The notes under the pieces are model-generated. The model ran no database searches, had not been told where the DNA came from, and worked only from the letters and a program-made list of their open reading frames with translations. Positions 47,571 through 60,611 of a stretch of DNA of 64,000 nucleotides are shown piece by piece. The translations under genes and the position numbers were made by a program. Source of the DNA: Exophiala sp. HKRS030 (lineage: Eukaryota; Ascomycota; Eurotiomycetes; Chaetothyriales; Herpotrichiellaceae); contig JAHWDD010000002.1 of assembly GCA_023897205.1 (NCBI GenBank), positions 6,324,001 through 6,388,000 of the forward strand. The letters are read 5' to 3'. Positions within the stretch are counted from its first letter, which is position 1, and every line of letters starts with the position of its first letter.

Positions 47571-50500
47571 GTTGAATCTCAACGGGCGAGAGGTTGATCA
47601 GATATAAGAAAGGGTGGACTTGGCCGAAGAACGTGGAGGTGGTCGAAGCACGTATTGCGCATGCCAAAGGAAAGCGGCTTGAGGTAGAAAAACGCCATGG
47701 ACGAAATTGATGTTTTGTATAAATGAGCCACCATGAGAGGCCCGTGTGCCCACTGCCCACAATACTCCTTCTTCGGATATGGGCCACGGCACGATGCTTA
47801 GAGATGAGTCCACCCTCATAGTGCGACTTGTAGCGCAGGCTTTTTCGAGGCCTGGAAATCGGTAGTGGACCTCGCATACCCGTCGAAATGCATAGCATTA
47901 TCGCAGAGTGGATGCGACACCGAATCAACCTCGATTCGTATCGGAGAAGTCAAAGTCCATCAGGGTCTGGAAGCCCAATCGTTCAGAGGAGCCCAACATA
48001 TTGTTAAGACTGCTGTGGAGATGGAATAGGTCGATGCGAGGGTCTAACCAGAAGCGGACAGAAGCTTCGCTCGGTAGAGGCGTGGGAAGGCGTGGCAGCT
48101 CGCTTCCACATATGAATGATGGCGTCCCAATATGGATGATTGATGGGCAAGTGGAGGTTGCGATGAAATATGGAGCCACCGGAGCGTCCAGCACCCCAGG
48201 GACTCAGCCAGCCTGAAGGCACTGAAAGTAGGAAAAAGGGGAAGTGCAAAGAAAATATGGATTTGCTAGGCTACGGCTCTAGCCGCGGTCTAACCGATTT
48301 CTATGGCAGCCGCAAACAGTTCGTTGGTGCGGACTAATAACAATTACAACAGGCAAAGCCTTTGGCTGGCTGTAGACGCAAATGTGCTCCGAACAAGGTC
48401 TGAGGGGAGCTGGCCAACTTAACGAACAGACATTTGTAGTGGTGAGAATGGTAAGGCACCGAAAGTTCCCCGGCATACAGCACAACGGTCTATATCTGCG
48501 GGTCTCTCACACCTTCCCGAGTTGTTCAAGTTCTCTGGCAACTATTGCAGAACATGGCGTGAAAAGAGTGCAGGCTGCGATGAAGAATGTCCTTGGCTTG
48601 CGAGGAGAAGGAAGCGGCCAATGTCCAGGAAAGTTCTCGAGATCTGCGTCACGACTCCTGACTCGTCCACAGGGATCTGAAAAGTCCTTTCACAGCCCCG
48701 CAAAAGTCGAGAATTGCGGGTGGCTGGCTATAGTCCCAATCGTGTTTCACCCAAGGCGGCCATGTGGCGGCTGGAATGTGCCAAAGTTCAGCCGATTGAA
48801 GGTAGCGTGGAAAGCTCGGCGACGTGCGAAATTTGCTCTTATCCTTTCGAGAAATCTCCCTACTTTCATTTTAGATGCCGCAAAGGAATGGGTACTGTAG
48901 GTATTGATATTGTTGACGTTTGACAGGGCTAAGGAGGCCAGGAGATGAATCCCAATGCTTCCAGTCGCTCTTGCCCTTTATTACTTGCGTTGCAGTCTTT
49001 GGACCTTCCTCTTCTGTGGAACCAGCTTTCAAGCGGCAGGAACTCCCTCCTCATGTTTGTGTTGCCCACCTTCAAGTTTCCCCTCGCTGCTCCATACCTT
49101 CACCTGGAGGAATCCCCATCATGATTCAGCTTACTTCAAGGGTCTACAACCACACCCGATTATAGACAGAATAGATTCCCCGCTTTTGAAATCCCTCTTC
49201 GAAGCCTGGCGCCGTCTACGAGCACAGTGTCATATCCGTACTCTGGACAGCACCTGCGCCTCCGTTTTTCACCACAGTTCGAGAAGCGCTTTGGGCCATG
49301 AAATATGAAAAGGCGGATAAGAATGAATTCGCCGAGGGCCAGATCTGAGTTCGGTCATATGTCCCGTTTTCAGACTTGAAACTTCCAAGCCTGCGTAAAC
49401 AATTGAGTTTCCTGCACGCCGCCAGCAGTCTCCTGTGCGAAAGCCTCAAAGCCCACACGCAGCAGCCTTCCCGCCTATCCTTCGCGCCAAGATTACTACC
49501 TTCTTCGTCGGAATGTTTTTACTAATGGTCTCAAGCCCTTGATAAACATTCGTATGCCCTATCCGCTTGCAAACACCTTCCGATGGGCCCAAAGCAATAA
49601 GGGAATGCAGACCTTGAAGGCACAGATTCCAGCTGGGTGTATGAACCACGCGTAATACGAGACGTCTTCCGTTCCTGTCCCCCAAATCGGAGCAGATGCC
49701 AGGAGGCTAACAGAAGAGATCATTCGTCTTAGCAGTCTTTGTCTACAGGCCAGTGCATACCGACCTCCACCCGAACCACCGAGGACATGGAATGAGGGAA
49801 TTACGGCTATTGTGCAAGAGCTTGAATATCACCAGGCCATCCAATGATTCGCTTCCTACACTACTAAGTGGACAAGCCACAAAGGCTGGACGATCAGGGA
49901 CAATGATTCGTAGATGTCAACGACGTAACATTTCGTCGACAACGGTGCCTCTAGCTGTGAAGATGGAAATCTATGGAAGAATATAAGAGCAATTTTGTCA
50001 GCACAGCCATATTCTGCATCACCAAGAATGGACCTGTTTGAAAGACCAGCGTTTGATCGGTCCGTCATAACTCTGCAGCGCCTGGCGAAGGTGGTGCCCC
50101 CGACAAGCAACCCGAGAGTAGGACTCCGGTTGTGGTAGGTGTTGCAACATGATTCTCTGCATTGAGACGCCTAGGCTATTCAAGAATGCGAGCTATCACG
50201 AGATTCAGACCTTCGTATCGCAAGCTGATAGGCTTTGAAAGCTCGATTTTTTACATAACCTGGTGTTGCTGTGGACTTTCACGATGTCTGAGGAATGGGT
50301 ACTCTTCGGGAAAAGAAGCTAACTAGGTAGCCCTGTGTGGCTGCACTACCCCTGCCAGACTTCGTATTCAACGGCTTTTGGCATTAGCCTTCCAGAAATA
50401 CCTGGTCTATACGGGGTACTGAGTACTTGTGTGTTTTTGGGGTATGCGAGTGTCATCTGCTATACTTGTCAAATGACGATTGCAATTTAGCGTCTATCCA

Positions 50501-51597
50501 GGTTGCACTACGTACTCCAAAGTACATCAAATGTCGAAGTCGGAGATATTGGCTGTTGCATGTATATCTCAAGTTTCGAAGGGTCGCCCGGAATCAATTT
50601 CATCAAGTGCCAACAATTCCACAGACCGAAAGCCTTGGAAATCGATTCAGTTTGCTAGCAAGATCACGTGCGGCATCTCAATCAAAAGTTTGACCGAGAA
50701 CATCCGTCAGCCGTCTCGAAGAGGGTCAGACTTTGGGAGTTGGAACCTAGGCACCAGAGGACTGCAGTTCACCAGACACTATCGCACTCTTCACTCCAGA
50801 TTCTCCATAAAACGTAGCAGATCCCCGCCATGCTTGTGCGGGAAGTCTCAAAATGGCAATCCGCACAAGTCAATGTACTCGACTGTCAGCCTTGGCACGA
50901 CTTCGAGATGTTCTTGTTGCTGCTTGCACACGTCAGCCCAGGAGTCTTGTTTGCCTAGACGACTGGTAAGATGCCGTGACAGTATCATTTCAATCCAAGG
51001 TGCAGGGTGGCCCTAGAGAAACCTGCGGGTACTTCTTCGAGCCCCAATGTCCACATCTCTTGAGCTCATTTTCATAGTCGAGGACACGAAAGCAAAATTG
51101 AGCTTCGACGGAATGCTCGTCACCAGACCTAGTGCGCCCTATTCTCAAAGCACAACCATGGCTTCGGAGCCAAGACCCTGGCCTTTTTGATCGTTGCTCA
51201 AGCTGCATGACTTTGGAAGACTGTGTTGCTGATCGACGGTGTTGAGAAGATTGTTTGCAACTCAACGCAATTTCTTCGACGTGATCGTTGTCGTTACGAT
51301 TCTTCCTTGCGTATCCATGCATTCCATGTAAGATACTGATGTTGAAACGGCCGGCTTACTGGATGGAGCAAACCAAGAGTTGATCGCAAACACCTTCGCT
51401 CGGCGCCACGAAAAGGCTCTCCACATACCCCGTGTCAAACTGGTCACTTGGATAGACTACAGATCTGCCCACACGGAAAGGGCCTTCTGAATGGCACTAT
51501 ATAGGAGAGCTGATCACTCTAAGACTCGACTACAATCCGACCTCTTCGCTGTCCTCACTTTCCAATATCTATCAGCCGTATTCCAAAAGTTTTCACG
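47571..51597. other. About 4 kb with no recognisable gene
   Basis: The largest stretch without a supported gene. Upstream of the channel gene (to about 48300) it should contain its promoter and 5' leader. Plus-strand frames at 48382-48900 and 50480-51016 have up to 178 codons, but no family, no clear domain and unconvincing composition. CTAGGTAG-type elements occur near 50321 and 50736. I see no transposon ends, long repeats or AT-rich RIP-type DNA. A non-coding RNA or a rapidly evolving gene cannot be excluded. Confidence 0.4.
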
Positions 51598-53197
51598 ATG
51601 GGGTCCTTCGAGCTAAGGGGAAGATCACTCTTGGTGATGATCTTGCTCACTTCTGGCACCGACTTTTTACTTTTCGGGTACGATCAAGGTCTTTTCGGTG
51701 GCGTTCTTGTGGGTGAGCGCTTCCAGGAGATGCTTGGAAATCCGAATCCCACCATGAGTGGATTGGTCACAGCCATCTACGACATCGGCTGTGCCCTTGG
51801 AGCCGTCGGGGCTTTCGTGTTTGGTGAAAAGCTTGGTCGCAAGAAGTCTATCATGTACGCAAATGCCATTGTCATCCTCGGCGCAATTATTCAGACTGCA
51901 TGCTTCAACTACTGGCAGATGTTTGCAGCTCGCATAGTTGGTGGCATTGGGGTCGGCCTCAGTACGGTTGCTGTGCCAATTCTTCAATCAGAGACCCTAC
52001 CAGCACATAATCGAGGTGCACTTTTAGTGGTTCAATCTGCCCTCATCATAATTGGGGTAGCAATCGCTTCGTGGCTTTGTTTTGCAACATTGTACGCCGA
52101 CAGCTCCATGCAATGGAGGTTTCCTATAGCGTGTCAGATCCTCTTCTCTCTGATGGTCCTGCTATTCTGCCTCTGGGTTCCGGAAACCCCAAGATGGCTT
52201 GCTCAACATGGGAAAGAAGATCAGGCCCGACGCGTTATTAGCCGTCTCTTGAACAAATCCGAAGACGATCAAGAAGTAGAAGGTCAACTAGCCGAGATTC
52301 TGGACAACATAGCGGCCGAAGGCCTTGGCAATGAACCGACATGGTCAGAAGTCTTCAGTAATAGCACGAAAGCACGAAATCTTCAACGAGTAGTCTTGGG
52401 CATGGGTCCATACATGATGAACCAGTGGAGTGGAGTCAATGTCCTCTCCTACTATCTTGCTTATATCTTGCAACAATACCTCGGCTATTCCCAGAGCATG
52501 TCTTTGATTTTGGCCTCGGTCGCCTTCACACAGTATGCAGTCTTTTCGTGGCCCCCTTACTTCTACATTGACCGGATCGGTCGCCGACGGACTATCATGC
52601 TATCTTCTGCTGGGTGTGCTGTATGCATGGCAATCATAGCAGGATGTCTCCTAAGGAACGAATATGCAATGGCTGCAGCTGCCGTTGCTTTTATGTTCCT
52701 CTATCTTGACTGCTTCACCCTGGGAATCCTGCCCGTGTCTTGGTCTTATTCTGCTGAAATTCAGCCACTTCGCGTTCGCAACAAGTCGACTGCCGTCGGC
52801 GTTTTTGCTCACTGGATGAGCAACTTTGTTGTCGTCATGGTGACCCCCGTTGGGCTGGACAACATTGGTGGTAATTTCTTCTGGATCTGGGCGATAGTTT
52901 GCGCCTCATTTGTCCCTCTGATATATTTCTTCGGTGTCGAAACAGCTGGTCGCAGCTTGGAACAAGTTGACCAAATGGTAAGTCTGGAAAAAGAACCGTT
53001 TTGTTTCCAACGCTGACATAGCCTTTCAGTTCTTTGACGAGCCTCGACTTCTCATGGGACTGAATTCAAACCATCGTCGTGTCTTGAGATCGACCGCTTC
53101 TGACGAAGAAGAAAGGTTCTGTCGTTCCAGTATTGAGCATGAAAAGAGACTGTCTTTTGCCGAAGTGGAGCGACAACGGGCCCAGTTGCAGGCTTAG
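51598..53197 (+). CDS. MFS sugar transporter (SP family)
   Basis: A 12-helix proton-coupled or facilitative sugar carrier of the MFS sugar-porter family. Exon 1 is 51598-52977 and exon 2 is 53030-53197, with a 52-nt intron, for 515 residues. Family signatures: 'DFLLFGYDQGLFGGVLVG' in helix 1, 'GEKLGRKKSI' after helix 2, 'RWRFP'-like 'QWRFPIACQ', 'VPETPRWL' after helix 6, 'DRIGRRRTIM', and the final 'VETAGRSLEQVDQM' for the PETKGRSLEE motif, which the intron directly follows. The second exon supplies the cytosolic tail (about 55 residues, charged). It is the first of three sugar-related genes. The substrate is not readable from the sequence. Confidence 0.92.
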
Positions 53198-53620
53198 TAG
53201 TGCCAAAATTGTCAGCTCCGACCGCCACCCATCGTATGCTCACAAGGCCTACATGGTCTATGATCAACATCGAGATGAGTCGATTGAACTATCGAAGCGA
53301 AGCCGCTCCCGCGGCTGCACCGATGTTGCTCATGGTCACCACTTTGATGGCTGTACTTTCAAGTTCGCGACACAGGAAAGAAGGACTGGCATTGAACATA
53401 AGGAACAACTTCCGCCAAACAGGGTATTTTATTTGTTAGTTTTTGGCAAGGGTCATCCGCGGAGGTCGTGTTCTAAATAACAAGTTGGGATATGTTTACA
53501 CAATCTGCACAAATACACAAGATAAACTCATCCACGCTCTCTATTTCGTCAATTGTCATTTGTACGGACGGGCGTCTGTGTGGTGTCTCGCATTGGAGTG
53601 CGATGCCATTCCCCCTTTTT
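53198..53620. other. Convergent intergenic region
   Basis: 423 bp between the ends of the two sugar-transporter genes; no gene seen. Confidence 0.4.
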
Positions 53621-55233
53621 TTACACGGCTTCGACGTGACTGCTGACGCTCGCTGTGCGGAACTTCTCCGCCATGGCTATCTCGGCGCCCTGTCGATCCT
53701 GGAGCGCATGTGGCACTACTTGGTCGCCGAAGAGCTGATCCATCTGTTCTAGTGTGCGTCCCGCAGTCTCTGGGAAGAAGAAAATATAACAACCAGCTGC
53801 AATCAGGTTCCATACGAAGAAAAAGTAAAAGAACTTGAAGCCCAGGTCTTCAAGAGCGATTGGAGCACATTGTGCGAACACAAGATTGAGCGACCAATTG
53901 GTGAAGGTTGACAGGGAGTTTCCGCGAGCACGGATCTCAGCAGGAAAGATCTAAGGCGAATGTTGATTAGTTTACTTCAAGAGGATCTTTTTAAGAGTAG
54001 CTCAGAAAGCCAGTGTTGGGACTTACCTCGGCAGGATAAACCCAAGAAATTATGCCGATCATGGTGAAGAAGAGACTGAAGACAAAATTCATGGCGACCA
54101 TGGCGCGAAGAGCGTTTTCATTGGGGTTGGGATTGTTGCTGAGGACGTAGTACTTTGACAAAATACTATTGACGAGAAGGGCCGCAGCCATTCCAAGGGC
54201 AGAAACAACCAAGGGCTTAATTCTTCCGATCTTGTCAAGTATGTAAAGCCCAATGACACAGTATATGATGGAGAGCGACCCAGAAATGCCGATAATCTTG
54301 AGGGCTGTTCCTGTCTCAATACCCAGAATAGCGTAGATTTGGGGCCGTAGTAGTTGCTTTCTCGTATTAGCAGGGAAACATGGAAATATTATTGGGGAAA
54401 ATAGATCACGTACATGACGTTGATGCCAGAAAGTTGTCCAAATGCCTGAACCCCCATACCAAGGAACAGACGTTTCCTCCAGCTCTTGCGAGATACCATT
54501 TGGCCCAGCTCTTGACCGCAATCGACTTCTCTGCAATGATGGTATCACGAATCTCAAGGAACTCTAGGTCAAGGAATTCTTGATTGTGGCCGTTACCATG
54601 CAGGCGGCTTAGAACGAGCTTTGCTTCCTCATAGCGTTCCTTTTCGCAGAGCCAGCGGGGAGACTCGGCGAGAAACCAGATTCCACAAGCCATAATCAGG
54701 CCGGGAACGACCTGGAAAGAGAGGGGAAAGCGCCATTGGAAAGGGCCATCAACCTGGAAACATCCATAGCCTAACCACTGGGCGATGAAGAAACCCCAAG
54801 ACAGCATGAACTGCAACAAGCCCGACAATTTTCCACGATCTTCCGACGTTGCAATTTCCGAGCAATACATTGGAACGAGAGCAGATAGCAATCCGACTGA
54901 GATGCCGGCGATCAGACGGCCAGCAATGATCATAGGGATATTGGCAGCACCGCCTTGGAGTGCGCACCCGAGGCACGAGATCACTGCGCCGATAAAGACT
55001 GATCTCTTGCGACCGAAGATGTCGGCAAGGTAAGATACTGATAGAGCCCCGAGAATGGCGCCACCAGTGAAGGATGAGACAATGCCACCCCTTTCTGACG
55101 CGGTCGGCTCGCCCATGTACTCAATGAAGTGAGGCTGTGCGATAGTGGAGGAGATGATTCCACTGTCATAGCCAAAGAGAAAACCTCCAATGGCCAGGAA
55201 GACGGCAGTGCCGGCGGTTCGAAGACGACCCAT
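53621..55233 (-). CDS. MFS sugar transporter (SP family), two frame breaks
   Basis: A second sugar porter, not a close copy of its neighbour. Exons are 54414-55233, 54027-54356 and 53621-53950, with introns of 57 and 76 nt. Signatures: 'GGFLFGYDSGIIS' in helix 1, 'LADIFGRKRSV', 'GLLSALVPMYCSEI', 'QWRFPLSFQ', 'LAESPRWL', 'GQLSGIN', 'VYPAEIFPAEIRARGNS' (joined across intron 2) and 'PETAGRTLEQMDQLF'. The frame fails twice: at TTT 54499-54501 (one more A on the coding strand restores the path into 'MVSRKSWRKRLF'), and at GGGG 54341-54344 (one more C restores 'NYYGPQIYAIL'). With both, the length is 493 residues and all phases agree. It is divergent from the GH78-like gene, 535 bp away, so they may share a promoter. 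Confidence 0.87.
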
Positions 55234-55768
55234 GTTTGCTCGTCTAAGGTGTAGCGATGATGGAGATGCTGGATTTTTTCTCTAGAAAGGATTTCATTGT
55301 CGTCGTGAACATGACAGAATTGTTATATAGGTATATGGCTCTGACATTGACTTCTAACCTATTGCAAAGGGAGCGAAGCCTAATTCCTAGACTAGCCAAT
55401 AAACTGTAGACATCTTGATTGAGGAGCGTGGAGCAATACTGGAGATTCGTCATATGTGGGGGGCTCTGGGGTGTGAGGCGTGCCACAGCACGGGTTATTG
55501 TTTTGCCTTCGGGCAAGCTCGCTCCGAGACTCTGCGAAAAATCATAAGCGAAGCTCCATTCCCAAAGTGCCAGACCTTACTTGCCGCTTCATATGCCGAA
55601 CGGATCACGTGTGGATCATCATTGAACATTCCTCTTGTACAACCCGTGATCTCATCGCTCAATGTCGCGAACGTCTCAGCTCATAACCCACCAGAGGGTT
55701 GGCCATATGGCTTGATTCCACCCTCACGGCATCAATTTCAAAATCTTTACAATAGACCTGAAGCCGGC
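55234..55768. promoter_or_regulatory. Divergent promoter region, sugar transporter / rhamnosidase-like gene
   Basis: 535 bp between the two start codons. The rhamnosidase-like open frame runs back to 55415, so part of this could be coded if an upstream start is used, but residues there do not resemble the family. Confidence 0.4.
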
Positions 55769-57439
55769 ATGGCAGAAGTTCCTGAAAATCAAAAGATCCT
55801 TGAGGTCCTACCGACCATCTTCAATTCCGAATTCGCACAAAGGGCTCAGAACTTGCTCCCGGATCTGATCGGTTTCGAGCATGCTCCGATTCGACTCATT
55901 CGATTTGAGAACGACGAGACTCAGTTTTTTAAGCTCAAGCCTGTCTTGGACGGCGATGTAGAGGTCCTCACCACGGCCCTCTGGGGTAAAGGATCGAAAT
56001 TCACACTGGACTTTGGGCTACATCTGGTTGGACATGTCTCCTTTCGGATCGAAGCCGAGGGTTTGAATATAGATGCCCCTTGTCGCCTACGACTTACCTT
56101 TGGAGAATCTCCAATTGACGTGACAGAGGACATGTCGCTTGTTGATACTTGGATAAGCACTAGCTGGCTACCCGACGAGGTTATCAACATTGACTTCATG
56201 CCAGCAACCATTTCATTGCCTCGCCGCTACTCCTTTCGCTTCCTTCGGGTGGAGATCATTGATACTTCGCCAAAATACAAAGTGAAATTTCCTCGCTTCG
56301 TTTGTACAGCCGTGAGCTCGGTGGCTCCTTCCACGAAAGTCGACCTGTACAGCTACAATGACCCTCTCCTCGAAACCATCGATGAAATATCCATTCTCAC
56401 TCTACGTGACTGCATGCAGACTGTATTCGAAGATGGCCCACGGCGAGACCGTCGGCTTTGGATTGGGGATCTACGTTTACAGGCCCTGACGAGTTATCAC
56501 ACCCTTCGGGACTACAAGCTTGCCAAACGATGCCTCTTTCTTTTCGCGGCCCTCCCACGCTCCGACTCGTCGTTGCCGGCCTGTCTCTTTGAAAAGCCCT
56601 CTCTCACCCCTGCGACCGATTACATCGTTGATTACGATGCCCTTTTCGCAGTCATAGTCCATGACTACGTTCTCGAGACCAACGATCTTTCAACTGGGCA
56701 TGACCTTTGGTCGACAGTCCAAGGGTGTCTTCTCAAAGCCATCTCTCATCTCGATCCTACTACCCACGCCTTCAACCCTAGTTTAACTCCGGCGTGGAAG
56801 TTTTTAGATTGGGCCTCGGACCTTGACACCTCTGCTGGCATGCATGGTCTTTTGCTCCTATGCCTAAAGAAGGCAAATACTCTTGCGTCCCTTCTCCAAA
56901 TCTCACCCCTACCGTATACAGACCTTATTAACCGCATGGTCAAAGCTTCTAGTGTCTTTCTCTCGACCAGTGATCCACGTGTATTCATCTCTGGTCCTTT
57001 GTCACAGATCTCCCTGGCGTCAGCCGCTTGGCTCACCCTTTCGGGTGCCTTTGACCATGAGACATGCAAGAACGCCCTACTCTCAACTCTTTCCGACCCT
57101 AAAGCTGTCAAACCTCTCACACCTTACCTCTATCACCATATCGTCGATGCATTGGCAACAGTCTCACTGTTTACCGAAGCTGTCGATCTACTCAAGCAGT
57201 ACTGGGGTGGTATGGTTATGGCAGGAGCTGATACTTTCTGGGAGTGTTTTGATGCCACAAATTGTCGGAGCAGCCCGTACGGTGATGTACGTAACAATAG
57301 TTTCTGTCATGCATGGAGCTGCTCACCGAGCTGGTTACTAAGAGTGAGGATGAGGGAGCACCTGGGTGGCAACATCAAAGAAACTATTAGCCTCGAAGAC
57401 CTTGAGCGACGGCACGTTACCCGAACTTGTGGTACTTGA
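55769..57439 (+). CDS. Alpha-L-rhamnosidase-like (GH78-type six-hairpin) protein
   Basis: A six-hairpin glycoside-hydrolase-like protein of the alpha-L-rhamnosidase kind, one exon. The open frame starts at 55415, but homologous residues begin at the ATG at 55769 ('MAEVPENQKILEVLP'), giving 556 residues. There is no signal peptide, so it should be cytosolic. A beta-sandwich domain (LWGKGSKFTLDFGLHLVGHV, then RLRLTFGESP) precedes the barrel with 'MQTVFEDGPRRDRRLWIGDL', which aligns to the GH78 catalytic segment (DxxxRDERLGWTGD). The first and last Asp are present, but the Glu of 'DER' is Arg here. 'GADTFWECFD' and 'NSFCHAWSCSPSWLLR' close the barrel. It is divergent from one sugar carrier and near another, which suggests use of imported rhamnosides. 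Activity is an inference. Confidence 0.82.
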   Translation: MAEVPENQKILEVLPTIFNSEFAQRAQNLLPDLIGFEHAPIRLIRFENDETQFFKLKPVLDGDVEVLTTALWGKGSKFTLDFGLHLVGHVSFRIEAEGLNIDAPCRLRLTFGESPIDVTEDMSLVDTWISTSWLPDEVINIDFMPATISLPRRYSFRFLRVEIIDTSPKYKVKFPRFVCTAVSSVAPSTKVDLYSYNDPLLETIDEISILTLRDCMQTVFEDGPRRDRRLWIGDLRLQALTSYHTLRDYKLAKRCLFLFAALPRSDSSLPACLFEKPSLTPATDYIVDYDALFAVIVHDYVLETNDLSTGHDLWSTVQGCLLKAISHLDPTTHAFNPSLTPAWKFLDWASDLDTSAGMHGLLLLCLKKANTLASLLQISPLPYTDLINRMVKASSVFLSTSDPRVFISGPLSQISLASAAWLTLSGAFDHETCKNALLSTLSDPKAVKPLTPYLYHHIVDALATVSLFTEAVDLLKQYWGGMVMAGADTFWECFDATNCRSSPYGDVRNNSFCHAWSCSPSWLLRVRMREHLGGNIKETISLEDLERRHVTRTCGT

Positions 57440-58241
57440 AAAGTTGCCCTCGATATACTTCAGCAACCAAAATTGCTAGAAAGCACAGCTCTCATATTCG
57501 GTACGACGGCGCACAGAAATAGAATGTGTGGCTTTGGCGCAAAGTTGGTGAGGAACATTCCTGAAATCCCAATCAGGATGACAGGATGCTCGCCATGCAA
57601 CAGCGAAATTCTCTGTGTTCCTGTCAGCGATGAAACCCGAGTCTCTTGTAGGGGCGCAGAACAAGTACATGCCGAGGGTAAGAAGAGTGAAATCACCAGC
57701 GCAATGGTTGTTTCGTTGCCCGGATTCTCCATCGTGGAATGTTTTAAGAAAAGGTTGCACAAGAAGATTGGTTTTCAAAACTTTCAAATAGTGGTCTGGA
57801 GATGGAGAATTTGAGAGACAGCCAAGATTGGTCATAACGCAACACACTTTGATGCTATGCTTCCTGAAAACTGGTGCACATCGCCCACGACTCGTGCAGT
57901 TGCTGAAGTTGAGCCAAAGCCCGGCCAAACTGGCAGTGTACGCAAATGCATGCGGTAAACTTAGCGACAAAAACCTTGGGCCGCCAGTTCCTGCAAATGA
58001 AGATCAAGAAACTTAATATGACCTGTCATGAAGCAGGCTGATATGATTGATAAGGAGGGTGTGTATATACTCGATGCTGCTCAAAGTGTAACTAAGATCA
58101 GGTTATTCCAAAAGAGCGTTTGTTATCGATACCGCAAAACGAGCGTTGATCGTTTTTCGAGCGAATGTGGGTAAATCGACAGACAAGTCATGCGCGATGA
58201 CCACGAATGCCAGAACAGATACAAGAGATGGCCTCTCGCTC
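57440..58241. other. Convergent intergenic region
   Basis: About 0.8 kb between the GH78-like gene and metAP2. A 100-codon minus-strand frame at 57460-57762 has hydrophobic stretches, but I recognise no family and find no supporting exon. Not called. Confidence 0.4.
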
Positions 58242-59902
<1,661 letters not shown>

Positions 59903-60611
59903 GCCTAAAAAGTATACTAACAATGTGATACCAGTATTTAACACAGAGTACTGACTTACGGCATATCTAGAGGATTTAAGAGGTCAAGAAACATCAGTAT
60001 CGAGGGGTTTTTCTGCGAAACAGGCAATACGAATACCCCGCTCCGGTAAACCCGATGACTAATCGCACAGCCCCAGTAATCAACCAACCCCCACCGTGGT
60101 GAAGGCTCGTGAGCAACCGAGAATAATGCGAGAAGGGTCGTAGAAAGAGACTCATTCCGCGTCTGATGTTCTATCATAGTTGTGAATTAATGCCATGGAG
60201 AGTCAAGAATGACTCAAGTAAACATACAATGATCTTAAAATGTCAAATACAATGACCAAAAATGCCCAGTAGATCGTCAGTCCAAATCGTGCGGAGGCGA
60301 TGTAGACTCTTCCCATAAGTTAGACCTTCGGGCAAGTAAGGCAACTCGCCTTGGCAGCGAGTGAGGACGTTGCCACCCAAGTTATCATAAATGCACTTGC
60401 GTGCGCTGACTAAGGCAGGCGCAGAACAGTCTTTCGATGATTGTCGCACTTAGCTCGAATATTGATCCACCTGCTTAGCACAAACATTCTAAACATTTTG
60501 ATCCATCAGAAAAATCTTTACGTGCAGCAGCAATGAAGGTATCTATGAGTTCGATCATCTGAGACTTGCACCTGTACTGGGCGGTCTTGGGGAAGTGACG
60601 AAGGTGGAGAG
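59903..60611. promoter_or_regulatory. Divergent intergenic region
   Basis: 709 bp between metAP2 and the transcription-factor-like gene; both promoters. No gene seen. Confidence 0.4.

Noticed and set aside
48382..48900. 172-codon plus-strand frame in the gene-poor stretch
   Set aside because: No domain, many rare residue patterns, no exon structure or homology. Probably random.
50480..51016. 178-codon plus-strand frame
   Set aside because: Ser/Arg/Cys-rich random-looking sequence with no family.
55415..55768. Upstream extension of the rhamnosidase-like frame
   Set aside because: These 118 residues do not resemble the family, and homology begins at the internal ATG.
57460..57762. 100-codon minus-strand frame with hydrophobic stretches, considered as a small membrane protein
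   Set aside because: It does not match Pmp3 or another small proteolipid, and it lies in a convergent 3' region.
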